From: an uncultured Dorea sp.
Lineage (GTDB): Bacteria; Bacillota; Clostridia; Lachnospirales; Lachnospiraceae
Assembly (NCBI GenBank): GCA_910577685.1
Contig: CAJTOH010000003.1
Location: 24,106 to 88,105, forward strand
Reading direction: 5' to 3'
DNA length: 64,000 nucleotides
Below the pieces are notes generated by a model. That model had not been told where the DNA came from. It saw only the letters and a program-made list of their open reading frames with translations, and made no database searches. This document shows positions 24,317 to 33,723 of this stretch, one piece after another; position 1 is the stretch's first letter; every line of letters starts with the position of its first letter. The position numbers were made by a program, and so were the translations under genes.

Positions 24317-24892
24317 TTAAGACATAGAAAAAAAGAGCGGAATATCCGGCGGGAAGCACGTGAATACAAAATAGAACAGTGAGGTGATGATCCACAATGA
24401 AAATGTTGCCGCCTGAGATGTTTTCCGTATGCTTTTCCGATAAAAATATGCGTCCATGTAGAAACCGAACAGGATGCTGATTACAAAAATCAGGATATCT
24501 ATTATCAGGAAATTCTTTCCCGTGATCCCTGTATAAGTGTAGAATAGCGTAACGGTTGCTCCTATGGCGCATAGAACGGCCAGAAAACGGAAGTGGAAGT
24601 AGCGGACAGTTTCCGGACGGTATCTTAGGTATTCCGCTATGGACACGAATAGGATTGGGAAGAATATCAGTTTCAAATGCTCCCAGACAGATTCGTTTAC
24701 CGGACAGAACAGGGCGACAAAAGGCGCTCCCCCGGACAGTTGGTAGAGAAAATGATTCAGGAAACCAAGCAGGATTGCCGCGGCCGCATAGGGCCTGTCC
24801 CGCCAAGCGATATATTTTTTTAGGTGCAGGCTTTTTCTGAAAAGAGATACGGCCGTTTGTTTTAGGGTTGATTTTAATTTAGTTGTTTTCAT
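24317..24892 (-). CDS. DUF6512 family membrane protein
   Basis: 191 aa with about five membrane segments. The sequence PVNESVWEHLKLIFFP after the first segment is characteristic of the DUF6512 family in Firmicutes. An N-terminal basic amphipathic stretch precedes the first membrane helix. Function unknown. The start follows GAAGAGGTG. It is convergent with the GH32 gene and divergent from the next. Confidence 0.8.
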   Translation of the reverse strand: MKTTKLKSTLKQTAVSLFRKSLHLKKYIAWRDRPYAAAAILLGFLNHFLYQLSGGAPFVALFCPVNESVWEHLKLIFFPILFVSIAEYLRYRPETVRYFHFRFLAVLCAIGATVTLFYTYTGITGKNFLIIDILIFVISILFGFYMDAYFYRKSIRKTSQAATFSLWIITSLFYFVFTCFPPDIPLFFSMS

Positions 24893-25012
24893 AGTAAGAC
24901 ACCTCTTCTTTTCATTATATGCCGGCTATATGGGAAATATGAGCGCAATGGCAAACCTGCCGATATTCTTGCGGCCGGGATATTTTATGCGAAATTTGTC
25001 GAACGGTTTTTC

Positions 25013-25041
25013 TTGTGACCGGAGAAAAGCTGTGTTAGAAT
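25013..25041 (+). promoter_or_regulatory. Promoter upstream of the DUF2325 gene
   Basis: TTGTGA at 25013-25018, 17-bp spacer, TAGAAT at 25036-25041. This leaves a leader of about 205 nt before the coding start. The rest of 24893-25255 holds no gene that I can support. Confidence 0.6.
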
Positions 25042-25070
25042 GAAGCACATCAAATGAAATGTGTATATGA

Positions 25071-25102
25071 GATTCATGTATTCTAAGATTCATGTATTCT
25101 AA
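25071..25102 (+). repeat. 16-bp perfect tandem repeat in the leader
   Basis: GATTCATGTATTCTAA occurs twice in tandem at 25071-25086 and 25087-25102, followed by GATTTTCATTTTT. Located just downstream of the promoter, so in the transcribed leader. Confidence 0.9.
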
Positions 25103-25255
25103 GATTTTCATTTTTATCTTTGGCGGTTCGCCAGATTATTTCAACGTCAGGTAAGTTTATTGTTCGTAAGGGAGGAGTGTCTATGGCTGCATAGGATTCG
25201 CAGGTTTAGGGAAATTGGTTTGGAAAGGAAGGCTGCATTTTCAGGAGGATTAAAA

Positions 25256-27145
25256 ATGGATAGAGATATGATTATATTTAGCGGGCTGCACTGTAAGGTA
25301 AACACCAAGGCTGCGTTTGTGGATATGTGTTTGGAAACTCCCGCACTGGCGTCGAAAATGCTCGACAGCCCTGTTCTTATAGCGGAATGTGAAAAGAAAC
25401 TGTGTTCTATGGAAGCGGAGGAGCGGGGGAAGGTGTTTGCGCTGAAAGTAGAATTGAGCGAGGAGAAGAGGGAGCAGATATATGAGGAAGTGTTCGGGGA
25501 AAAACTGACTGAAGGAAGCTTTGGAAAACTGTCGGATGTTTACCAGAGGCTTCTGCAGCCGATAAGGGTTATGCATAAGAAGGAGATCATGATTGATGTG
25601 ATTCCGTTTATTACTTATGCGGTTATCAGAAACAACCGCTGCCGAAATATGCTGCTTGAGTCTGTGGCGGGATGTGAGAAGGAATGTCTGGAAGCGTTTC
25701 AGGGCTCGGAATACCAATCGGAAAGATTCTTGCGTAAATTTCTGCTGGATGAGAGAAAGGCGGCAAAGCTGGCGGTGGGTCTGTTGCTGCTGCTACGTGA
25801 AGAAGCGTCGCAGAAGAAGTATCAGATGGTTATGAGTATTATTTACGCGGGATATAAGTCGCTGAAGAATGTGGTGAAGAAGCTTGAACATCTGGAAGGG
25901 AAACAGTTTGAGGAGCTTATGGAAAAAGATATAATGGTGGAGTTGATTTTATCCCAGATGGTCATAGAGATGGTGATTGCGGAGGACCTTGGGATACCGA
26001 GACTTGAGGATTATCAGTTTTGTCAGGTGGTTTGTATGCTGAAGGTCTATGAGGACCGGCGGCTGCATCCTCAGGAGAAGGATGTCGATATGACGGAGGG
26101 GAAACGGATTTATAGGAGATTCTTGAGAGAGCACCGAGAGCCGGGGGCGTATTATGTGAGTGATTTTTTGGAGAAGAAAAATCAGGAAATGTGTGAAAGG
26201 TGGGAAAAGCTTGAGGATTTGCTGAACATTTTCGGAATGGAGACACGGGCTCTGTATGGAATATGTCTGGAAAAATGGGAAGCGGAGATGCTGTGTACTA
26301 TTTTTGAAGAGAGAGACTGGGAGCGGTATAAGTATATACTCCTGCTTGCCACGCTGTGCAAATACATCCAGCAGATAGAGACGATGTATGAGAATGAGAT
26401 TCCGGAGGAGATTCAGTACCGGAAGTCTTGCGAGGACAGCGTGGTTAAGAGTCTGGAATATGCTAGGAAACGCATGGAGGAGAGAATCTGTAGTCTGGAG
26501 CTTAAGAAAAAGGAAAAGGAGAGCGAACTTGACGAGACAAAGCGGCAGATAGAGCGGATGGAGCGGGAAAGCAGGAGGAGAGAAGCTCGGCATGAGGAAG
26601 AGAAGGCGGAGCTTGCAAGGCTGCGGGAACTTATTTTTCAAAGGAAAGGGGGAACCTGCGGTATAACAGAGGACTTTCAGCGGAAAGGGGGAGCAAAGGG
26701 CTTTCAAAGGAAAGGGGAAGTCTGTGATATAACAGAGGATTCTCAGAGAAGAGGGGAAGCCTGTGACATAACAGAGGAATTTGAAAGGAAAGGGAAAACC
26801 TGCGGCATAGCAGATGAGGAAAAGAGCGGGGAAGGTATCGGGAGTTTTGGGAAGAGGTTCGATGCGGGAAGGCTGGAGCAAAGTATTGTTATAGGGGGAC
26901 ATCGCAATTGGCAGAGGAAGCTTCGGCGGCGGCTTCCCGACAGTCAATTTCTGGCGTCGGATTATATGAATTTTGACCCGGCTGTGTTACATAATAAAAA
27001 ATATATTATTGTAAATACGGATATTTTGAAGCATGGGCTGTACTACAAGATTATGAATGAAAGGAAGAAAGGCCAGAAGATTCTGTATGTCCATGGGAAT
27101 AATATAGACCGTACGCTGCGGGAGATTGCAGAGCAGTTGGGGTAA
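25256..27145 (+). CDS. DUF2325 domain protein with coiled coil and internal repeats
   Basis: 629 aa, starting at the ATG behind CAGGAGG. Residues 1-400 are helical with no recognised family. A charged coiled coil (ARKRMEERICSLELKKKEKE onward) leads to tandem copies of a 13-17 residue unit of the form FQRKGG-CGITED, about five imperfect copies at bases 26634-26800. The C-terminal 90 residues are a DUF2325 domain (QSIVIGGHRNWQRKL ... KGQKILYVHGNN), usually small and stand-alone or at the end of longer proteins and of unknown function. It stands alone with its own promoter. Confidence 0.75.
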   Translation: MDRDMIIFSGLHCKVNTKAAFVDMCLETPALASKMLDSPVLIAECEKKLCSMEAEERGKVFALKVELSEEKREQIYEEVFGEKLTEGSFGKLSDVYQRLLQPIRVMHKKEIMIDVIPFITYAVIRNNRCRNMLLESVAGCEKECLEAFQGSEYQSERFLRKFLLDERKAAKLAVGLLLLLREEASQKKYQMVMSIIYAGYKSLKNVVKKLEHLEGKQFEELMEKDIMVELILSQMVIEMVIAEDLGIPRLEDYQFCQVVCMLKVYEDRRLHPQEKDVDMTEGKRIYRRFLREHREPGAYYVSDFLEKKNQEMCERWEKLEDLLNIFGMETRALYGICLEKWEAEMLCTIFEERDWERYKYILLLATLCKYIQQIETMYENEIPEEIQYRKSCEDSVVKSLEYARKRMEERICSLELKKKEKESELDETKRQIERMERESRRREARHEEEKAELARLRELIFQRKGGTCGITEDFQRKGGAKGFQRKGEVCDITEDSQRRGEACDITEEFERKGKTCGIADEEKSGEGIGSFGKRFDAGRLEQSIVIGGHRNWQRKLRRRLPDSQFLASDYMNFDPAVLHNKKYIIVNTDILKHGLYYKIMNERKKGQKILYVHGNNIDRTLREIAEQLG

Positions 27146-27245
27146 TTGGGGCGTGTCTGTGTCATATGAGGTTTGTATAAAATTGCAGAATGAAGGTAAC
27201 AGTGAAGCCGGAAGGCTGAACTGTTACGAATGAAGCGATAGATTA

Positions 27246-27358
27246 TGCTAACTTATATTGCTAACTTAAATACAAAATAAGATTGTAGGAAGTAAATCGG
27301 GATGATATACTATATTTAGTAGTAGGAAGTTAATCAGAATGATATACTATATCTAATA
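27246..27358 (+). repeat. Tandem repeats upstream of the zeta module
   Basis: Two 37-bp copies at 27285-27321 and 27322-27358 differ at five positions (both contain GATGATATACTATAT or GAATGATATACTATAT). Just upstream, TGCTAACTTA occurs at 27246 and 27259 (13-bp period). These fill most of the 288-bp gap before the antitoxin-like gene and could be operator sites. Confidence 0.8.
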
Positions 27359-27433
27359 GTTTGAAGATTAGTCTTGAAAAATAGATAAAAGTTTTCTGTT
27401 AAAGTATGTAAAATCGGACAGGAGTGATAAGAT

Positions 27434-27655
27434 ATGAGACGGGAAGAATATATTTCTGATGAGACAGTTGTAAAACGTGCGAATGCAGCGGTAAGAATCG
27501 AATTGGAGAAAAAAAGGGCATTGGATATTCCTATAGTTGTATACGATAGAGAAACTCAAACTATCTATCATGAAAGTGACGACGGAACAAGGGTAGAAAT
27601 AGGAAAAAGAATGCGGAAGGAGCGTTATAGTGAGCGCATTGCCAAAAAAGCCTGA
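27434..27655 (+). CDS. Probable antitoxin of a zeta-type toxin module
   Basis: 73 aa, charged, beginning MRREEYISDETVVKRANAAV. It overlaps the following zeta-like gene by 26 bp and has an AGGAG site. Small proteins in this position usually neutralise the toxin, but I recognise no named antitoxin family. It appears intact although the partner is broken. Confidence 0.6.
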   Translation: MRREEYISDETVVKRANAAVRIELEKKRALDIPIVVYDRETQTIYHESDDGTRVEIGKRMRKERYSERIAKKA

Positions 27656-28222
27656 GGTGATAGTTTTTGCAGGACCGAACGGGTCGGGAAAAAGTACATT
27701 TACAGAATTATTAATGCCGCCGGTGGATTATATTAATGCTGATGAGATTAAGAAAAATTTGAAATGTTCTGATTTGGAAGCCGCACAGTTAGCAGAAAAG
27801 CAACGAGAAGAACATGTTGGGCAGATGAGAGAATTTTGTTTTGAAACGGTATTGTCAACAGAGAGAAACTTAAGGCTGCTTGAGAGGGCAAGAGAAAAAG
27901 GATATTTTATTCGATGCTATATATCCTTACAGCAGACCCGATTATTAATGTATGGAGGGTAAAATCCAGAGTAGCGTCTGGAGGACATGATGTTCCGGAA
28001 GATAAGATTATTGCAAGATATGACAGAGCATTGAATTTAATAAAAGATTTAGTAAAGATATGTGATGTGTGCCATATATACGATAATTCAGGGTGTAAAC
28101 CTTTTCGAATATTCAAAAAGCGTAAAGAGCAGATTTTTTATGATGAATGTGAGGATTGGTTGTTTGCAGATATTCAGACATTGACGGATATAGATAGTAT
28201 GGAAAAGCGGGATTTGAATTAA
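27630..28222 (+). pseudogene. Zeta-type toxin kinase, frameshifted
   Basis: The first frame (GTG 27630) gives MSALPKKPEVIVFAGPNGSG with a full P-loop (GPNGSGKST), then INADEI and FETVLSTERNLRLLERA, the core of zeta/UNG kinases. At about 27920 the frame breaks. The second frame continues at once with YILTADPIINVWRVKSRVASGG and runs to 28222. Removing one AT from TATATATCC restores a single 196-residue protein of normal length. This is either a slippage mutation or a sequencing error. Zeta toxins phosphorylate UDP-activated sugars or nucleotides. Confidence 0.75.
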
Positions 28223-28226
28223 ACAA

Positions 28227-28254
28227 GGGGTTGCTATGCTTAATGCAGCAGCCC
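28227..28254 (+). repeat. Short hairpin element remnant
   Basis: GGGGTTGCT, then ATGCTTAATGCAGCAGCCCT, keeps both ends of the dispersed hairpin family with almost no interior. The stem GGGTTGCT/AGCAGCCC plus following CTTCTGTTT could also terminate the zeta module. Confidence 0.6.
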
Positions 28255-28493
28255 TCTTCTGTTTAGGATAAATGAAGCTCGTTAAATATAACAGATGGTT
28301 ATAAGTTAAAATGATATATGTAGAGAATATTGCATCTGACATTCAGCCAGATGTTTTTTTATGCTTTTGTGCAAAATGACGAAAAAATAATAAAAAAATT
28401 TAGAGAAGTTAAAAAAATGATAGAAATAGAATAGAAAATTGAAGCTTTTTGACCCGAAAATTCTCTATAATTATGTCTCAAGGAGGGATGCGA

Positions 28494-30605
28494 ATGAAAG
28501 TTGAGCTACAGAATCTAAAGATTGATACGCTGTCCGGCGAGAGTGTATCAATTCAGAACTGCAGGTATTCCGGTGATGTACGGGATTATGAATTTGAGTA
28601 TGCCGGATTTCATTTTGCAGTAAAAGATACTTGGGAGAAATCTAAAACCGTTTTTAAGTTTACACGAAAGATTAACGCGAAGAAACGGGGGAAGGCTGTT
28701 CCAGGAGCAGGTATTTCTTTTTCGGCGGAAATATACGTCGGAGACGGAGCGCAGACATTACGTGTGGGAGTACCGTCCGCCGTATATGACAGGAGAGTCG
28801 GAGGCGGGAAGCGGGAGTATCATTCCTTTATGGAGGACCGGCTTCCGGGAGGGATTATACTGTTTTATGACGAAGAGACGAAAGAGGCGGTGACAGTACA
28901 GAAGTTAGTCCCCGCAATCTATACGGAAAAGGAGGTCAGGGTAAAGGGACAGAGCAGATATTTACATAAGACGGAGGTTACGTCTATGGGGTATGGAAGG
29001 GGCGATTGTGCTTTTGCTTCTCTGTGCTGGCCCTATGAAGAGAGAGAAACCAGCGTCGCATTGGACTCGTCCGGTACGTATGTGAAGGCGTTTTATCCGT
29101 TGGAGGAGGATTTTGAAATTGAACTTTCTTACTATATTGAAGCTAAGGCCGCCCCGTCTTTTACAGAGGCGCTGTTTGAGGGGTATTGTGATTTGGCGGA
29201 CAGGCTTATAGAAGCCCAACATGCAGATTGCGGGTCGGATGTTTTTCAATATGCAGAACCGGCAGAGCTTCCTTTCGACAGGGAAGAGGGGATGGGATAT
29301 AGAAGAGACAGTGTATCGAAGACTTACCGAGAGTTTGAATCGGAGGGGGCGGGATTTTTCTTCCACTTTAATCCGCAGAAGGGGTATGGTTCGCAGCCTT
29401 CTGGTTTTGGGACTGTAAATCATACGATTCCTCATGAGACGTATACCTATGTGTTAGAATACGGTTTTACCGGAAGGCAGATTGACATTGCGCTGTCGTT
29501 GGCCAAAGAAGACCCGGATATGGTTAAGAAGGGAGAAAAGGTAATAGACTTTTTTGTAAAGCATTGTGTATGCAAGAACGGTTGGCTGTACTCCCTTTAT
29601 GATGTGAAGGGGGAGAGAGCCTTTGCTTCCTTTGGGGATAGGGAGGCTCCGAAACTTCACTACATGGATTATCCCGAAAAACAGGGGAATTATCTCAGGA
29701 CGATGACGGAGCCGATGAAGGATTTGCTGGCCGCATATCTGTGGTATCGGGACAGGGGCATAGAAAAGAGAGAGTGGATGGAAGCTGTTTTTCTTTTCGC
29801 GGATTTTCTGATTGAAAAGCAGAATGAGGATGGTTCTTGGTATAGAGCGTATACGCCAAAGGGGGAACCGGTATTCATGAATGAGCGTCCGGAGTGTACG
29901 GAGGAAGAGAATGACAGGGGAAGAAAAGCTTCTACTATTATTCCGGTCATGTTCCTCTGTGACATGGCTGAATTTGCGCCGAAAGGGGAAGAATATCTTG
30001 AGGCCGCCAAAAGAGCGGGAGAGTATTCCCTTCTTCACGAGGTGAAGGAGGAACTCTATCAGGGCGGGACTATGGATAATCCTAATATTGTTGATAAAGA
30101 GGCGGCGCAATATGTAATGGCGGGGATGTACCATTTGTATAAATCCACGGGGGATAGAAGGTATCTGGAGGGGAGTATACAGGCTGCAAAGCAGTTTGTT
30201 ACATGGAATTATATTTGGAACGCACCCATGAGGAGGGGAACGATTCTTGCAGAGAAGTATTTCCGCACAAAAGGAATGGGAGCAATCAATTCTGTATGGT
30301 GCGGAGGCGTGGTGGATATCTATTCTCTGTTTCATATTAAGGAACTTCATTTGCTGGGGAGGGAAACCGGTATTGTATTTTTCGAGAGAATGGCGGAATG
30401 GATTAGTTTTGCGGCGGCGCAGATTCTCTCTTGTCCAAGGGACCGTATGGGGTTTCTGGATACAGGCATGCAGCCGGAGGGCTTTGGTATCTGTGCTCAG
30501 GGTATGGACGATGGAATGATTGAAAAAGGCGATATTTGGGGAACCCTTGGCTGGATTTATTCGGCCGGTATCGGGGGTATGGAGAGGTATATGCAAGTGA
30601 TATAA
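28494..30605 (+). CDS. Unassigned 703-aa enzyme-like protein of a carbohydrate operon
   Basis: Cytoplasmic (no signal peptide). Residues 1-220 look like a beta-rich domain; residues about 300-703 show the repeated helix pairs of an (alpha/alpha)6 barrel, with aromatic and acidic stretches such as LHYMDYPEKQGNYLRT, QNEDGSWYRAYTPKG and RTKGMGAINSVWCGGVVDIY. This layout is common in glycoside hydrolases and lyases, but I cannot place it in a numbered family. It starts the operon that includes a sugar ABC transporter, a YesMN-type pair and GH127. It likely processes the imported sugar. The ATG at 28494 follows AAGGAGGG. Confidence 0.7.
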   Translation: MKVELQNLKIDTLSGESVSIQNCRYSGDVRDYEFEYAGFHFAVKDTWEKSKTVFKFTRKINAKKRGKAVPGAGISFSAEIYVGDGAQTLRVGVPSAVYDRRVGGGKREYHSFMEDRLPGGIILFYDEETKEAVTVQKLVPAIYTEKEVRVKGQSRYLHKTEVTSMGYGRGDCAFASLCWPYEERETSVALDSSGTYVKAFYPLEEDFEIELSYYIEAKAAPSFTEALFEGYCDLADRLIEAQHADCGSDVFQYAEPAELPFDREEGMGYRRDSVSKTYREFESEGAGFFFHFNPQKGYGSQPSGFGTVNHTIPHETYTYVLEYGFTGRQIDIALSLAKEDPDMVKKGEKVIDFFVKHCVCKNGWLYSLYDVKGERAFASFGDREAPKLHYMDYPEKQGNYLRTMTEPMKDLLAAYLWYRDRGIEKREWMEAVFLFADFLIEKQNEDGSWYRAYTPKGEPVFMNERPECTEEENDRGRKASTIIPVMFLCDMAEFAPKGEEYLEAAKRAGEYSLLHEVKEELYQGGTMDNPNIVDKEAAQYVMAGMYHLYKSTGDRRYLEGSIQAAKQFVTWNYIWNAPMRRGTILAEKYFRTKGMGAINSVWCGGVVDIYSLFHIKELHLLGRETGIVFFERMAEWISFAAAQILSCPRDRMGFLDTGMQPEGFGICAQGMDDGMIEKGDIWGTLGWIYSAGIGGMERYMQVI

Positions 30606-30729
30606 TCTGCTGGGGGTATGGAACCGTTTTTTGTAAAAATGGACGGCCGGAACACAAAGGGCGGCGGGTAGAATGGTATAAGAAGAAAGACAATAGAAGA
30701 AAGACAGTAGGAAGAGGAGGATAAAAAGA

Positions 30730-32016
30730 ATGAAAAAACGAGTGATTAGTATGCTGCTGGCCGCAGCGATGGTAACAGGTTTATTAGCAGGGTGCGGCAA
30801 TTCTAAAGGGAAGAAGGATAACGAAAGTTCGGAATCGGGCGCGGTTGTGCTGGATATGTACCACAGTTGGAGTACGGATTCTGAGAGAGGGGCGGCTCTT
30901 GACAAACTGATTCAGGATTTTAATAAGGAAAATGAGGGAGAGATTGAGGTAAAGGTCACTATTAATCCGGACTTTCCGGCATATCAGGAGAAGGTTAAGA
31001 CGATGATTTCTACGGATACTACGCCGGATATTTTCCATTATAATTTTAACCCTAATGATTTGTCCAGACAGCAGTCTGGTAAACTTATGGATTTTACGGA
31101 TTATATGGATACGGAGTGGAAAGAGAGATTTAGCGAGGGTGATTTGGATAATTTGACAATCGACGGGCAGATTACGTCGATTCCCTTTGAAAAGGCTGGC
31201 GCGGTTATCTATTATAATAAAGATTTATTTAAAGAAGCCGGTATCGGGGAGTTCCCGAAAACCTGGGATGATTTGCTTGAGGCGTGTAAGAAGCTGGAAG
31301 GGCAGGGTATCGTACCATTTTCTCTCTATACGGCGGACGATGCTTGGTATACCTGCAATCTTTTTACTTATCTGGCGGCAAGCTGCGCAGGAGTGGACAG
31401 CTTGAATAAGGGCGGCAGTATCAATACAAAGGAAATGAAGACAGCGGCCGCAAAGTTGAGGGAGTTCTGGGATTATACGACGGGCGATGCGATTGGAGCG
31501 AATTACTCGGTCGCCATGAATAATTTTGCCTCGGAGAAGACGGCGATGGTGATTGACGGTCCGTGGCTGATTGGCTCTCTGGGTGAGATACAGGATAAAG
31601 TGGGTATCGCTAAGGCGCCCTCTTTCGGAGATGGTAAGGTTTCGGAGACTTATGTGGTGACGGACGCGCAGACTCCGTGGGCGGCAGGAAAGACGGAGGA
31701 CAAAAAGAAGGAAGAGGCTATTGTTAAGTTCATGAAGTTCATTACCTCAGAGGACAGTGTGAAGGAGCTGACGTTGGAAGGCGCGGTGTTCCTTTCTCCG
31801 AAGCTGGATATGGAGGATGAAGACGTGCAGTCTACGGAGGGGCTTCTTGGCGAGTATCTGGATTTGTATTCTCAGGTTGAGGACAGTACGGTGAATATTC
31901 AGAGAAATCTCAGCACTGCGGCTAACTCTAAGCTCCCGTCTTTGTTGGAGAGTATGGCTCTTGACAATATTTCAGCGGATGAATTTATCGAGCAGTTAGA
32001 TGCTGAGAATCAGTAG
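30730..32016 (+). CDS. Sugar ABC transporter substrate-binding lipoprotein
   Basis: 428 aa extracellular solute-binding protein of family 1. The lipobox LLAGC places the lipid-modified cysteine at position 22. Downstream segments such as AVIYYNKDLFKEAGI and PKTWDDLLEACKKL are typical for oligosaccharide-binding proteins. It captures a sugar for the two permeases that follow directly. No ATP-binding subunit is encoded here, as is common when a shared MsmK-type ATPase serves many importers. Confidence 0.92.
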   Translation: MKKRVISMLLAAAMVTGLLAGCGNSKGKKDNESSESGAVVLDMYHSWSTDSERGAALDKLIQDFNKENEGEIEVKVTINPDFPAYQEKVKTMISTDTTPDIFHYNFNPNDLSRQQSGKLMDFTDYMDTEWKERFSEGDLDNLTIDGQITSIPFEKAGAVIYYNKDLFKEAGIGEFPKTWDDLLEACKKLEGQGIVPFSLYTADDAWYTCNLFTYLAASCAGVDSLNKGGSINTKEMKTAAAKLREFWDYTTGDAIGANYSVAMNNFASEKTAMVIDGPWLIGSLGEIQDKVGIAKAPSFGDGKVSETYVVTDAQTPWAAGKTEDKKKEEAIVKFMKFITSEDSVKELTLEGAVFLSPKLDMEDEDVQSTEGLLGEYLDLYSQVEDSTVNIQRNLSTAANSKLPSLLESMALDNISADEFIEQLDAENQ

Positions 32017-32033
32017 GGGAGATGGTATATATT

Positions 32034-32891
32034 ATGAAGAAGCGGCAGACAATACTGTATCTCTTACCGGCAGTGATTTTGATAGCAGTATTTTTCATTT
32101 TCCCGCTGTGCTATCTGATTTATGTCAGTTTTTTTCAGTGGGATGGACTGGGACCAAAGATATTTGCAGGATTTGACAATTTTAAATATGTTTTTTCGGA
32201 TGCCATATTTAGAACGGCTGTGAAGAATACCTTCGTCTGGATAGGCGCCGCTTTGTTTCTTCATATTCCATTCGGGCTGTTTCTGGCTCTGCTTTTGAAC
32301 CGCAGGCCCAGAGGGTGGAAATTTCTTAGGGTTATCTATTTTATACCGAATGTGATTTCTACTACGGCTATCGCGTTTCTGTGGTATTTTATTTACCATG
32401 TTGATGTGGGGCTTCTGAATAATTTCCTTAAGGCGGTCGGATTGGAGGGATTTGCGCATGCCTGGCTGAATGAGCCGGGCACGGCGCTTCCGGCGAATAT
32501 TGTGCCGTTCGCCATGTATGTGGGGCTGACTATGATTATTTTTATGACGCAGCTTTCGACGATTCCGAAAGAGTTGTATGAGGCGGCTATTGTAGACGGG
32601 GCGAACAGGCGGCAGGTGGACTTGGAGATTTATCTTCCTATGATGAAGCCTGCTGTTATTACGAATATTATGCTGAATCTGGCTTTTTGCCTGAGGACTT
32701 TTGAGTACCCGTTTCTGATGACCGGAGGCGGTCCTGCCAACGGTACGATGAATCTGTCTCTGTATATTTATAAGGAAATGGTGGGAGCGAACAGGTACGG
32801 TATATCTATGGTGGCAGGGTTGGTTACGGTACTTCTTGGTCTTGTTATTATGATTTTTGTTCAAGTTCTTCAAAAAGAAAGGGGGCGATAA
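32034..32891 (+). CDS. Sugar ABC transporter permease (MalF/UgpA type)
   Basis: About 285 aa with six membrane segments, and the EAA loop YEAAIVDGANRRQVDLEIYLP that docks the ATPase. The ATG at 32034 is chosen, giving MKKRQTILYLLP; an ATG at 32022 is directly abutted by its ribosome site and is less likely. It pairs with the next permease. Confidence 0.9.
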   Translation: MKKRQTILYLLPAVILIAVFFIFPLCYLIYVSFFQWDGLGPKIFAGFDNFKYVFSDAIFRTAVKNTFVWIGAALFLHIPFGLFLALLLNRRPRGWKFLRVIYFIPNVISTTAIAFLWYFIYHVDVGLLNNFLKAVGLEGFAHAWLNEPGTALPANIVPFAMYVGLTMIIFMTQLSTIPKELYEAAIVDGANRRQVDLEIYLPMMKPAVITNIMLNLAFCLRTFEYPFLMTGGGPANGTMNLSLYIYKEMVGANRYGISMVAGLVTVLLGLVIMIFVQVLQKERGR

Positions 32892-32892
32892 G

Positions 32893-33717
32893 ATGGGAGA
32901 CAGGAAAAAGACTCCGGCTGGAATTATGATTTTTCTGGCGGTTATTCTGGTATTGATGCTTGTTCCTTTTCTGTGGCTTCTTCTGTCGGCATTTCGTCCG
33001 AATGTAGATTTGTTCAACGAGCCTTTTGGTATTCCGAAAAATCTTTCTTTTGATAATTTTGCGGAGGTTATGGACAGCCATCCTATGGCGCTGTATTTTG
33101 GCAATTCTGTTTTGGTGGCGGTCCTTGCTACGGTTATCTCTATTACGGCGGCAACTTTGGCGGCCTATGCTATGCAGCATCGGTTTATGAGTCGGGGAAT
33201 GTTGGGAATCTTGTTTTCTATGTGTCTTTTTATTCCGACCAATGCATTTATGGTGCCGTATTATGTTATTATAAATAAAATAGGTTTGTATGATAATGTT
33301 CTGGGTATTGCCCTTGTTTATGCGGGGGTGAATCTGCCTATGAGTTTTATGGTGATTAAGGGGTATATGGATACCATTCCTAAGGAGTTGACGGAGTCTG
33401 CCAGAATTGACGGGGCGGATTGTGGACAGGCGTTTCGGAGAATCATTCTGCCTATTTCTAAACCGGGGATTGTGACGGCCTGTGTTTTCCTTGTGATTAA
33501 TTCTTGGAATGAGTTGTTGTTCGCGAATCTTTTGAATCAGAGTGATTCGTCTCGGACTGTGCAGGTGGCTATCCGCTCTTTTCTGACTACTTTTGAGGCG
33601 AACTATGCCCATGCGTTTGCAGCGATGGTCATCTCTATTCTGCCGACGATTGTTATCTATGTGCTGCTTACGGACAGAATTATTGACGGTATGACAGCGG
33701 GGGCTGTAAAGGGGTAA
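32893..33717 (+). CDS. Sugar ABC transporter permease (MalG/UgpE type)
   Basis: 274 aa, six membrane segments, EAA loop TESARIDGADCGQAFRRIILP. The ATG at 32893 follows AGGGGGCG, one base after the previous gene ends; the longer frame from 32857 would overlap that gene. It completes the importer membrane unit. Confidence 0.9.
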   Translation: MGDRKKTPAGIMIFLAVILVLMLVPFLWLLLSAFRPNVDLFNEPFGIPKNLSFDNFAEVMDSHPMALYFGNSVLVAVLATVISITAATLAAYAMQHRFMSRGMLGILFSMCLFIPTNAFMVPYYVIINKIGLYDNVLGIALVYAGVNLPMSFMVIKGYMDTIPKELTESARIDGADCGQAFRRIILPISKPGIVTACVFLVINSWNELLFANLLNQSDSSRTVQVAIRSFLTTFEANYAHAFAAMVISILPTIVIYVLLTDRIIDGMTAGAVKG

Positions 33718-33723
33718 TGCAAT

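Noticed and set aside
27285..27358. Possible CRISPR array
   Set aside because: Only two adjacent imperfect repeats without spacers; no cas genes anywhere in the window.
29454..30905. 483-codon minus-strand frame opposite the 703-aa protein
   Set aside because: Antisense of the operon's first gene and crosses into the lipoprotein gene; no family motif or promoter.
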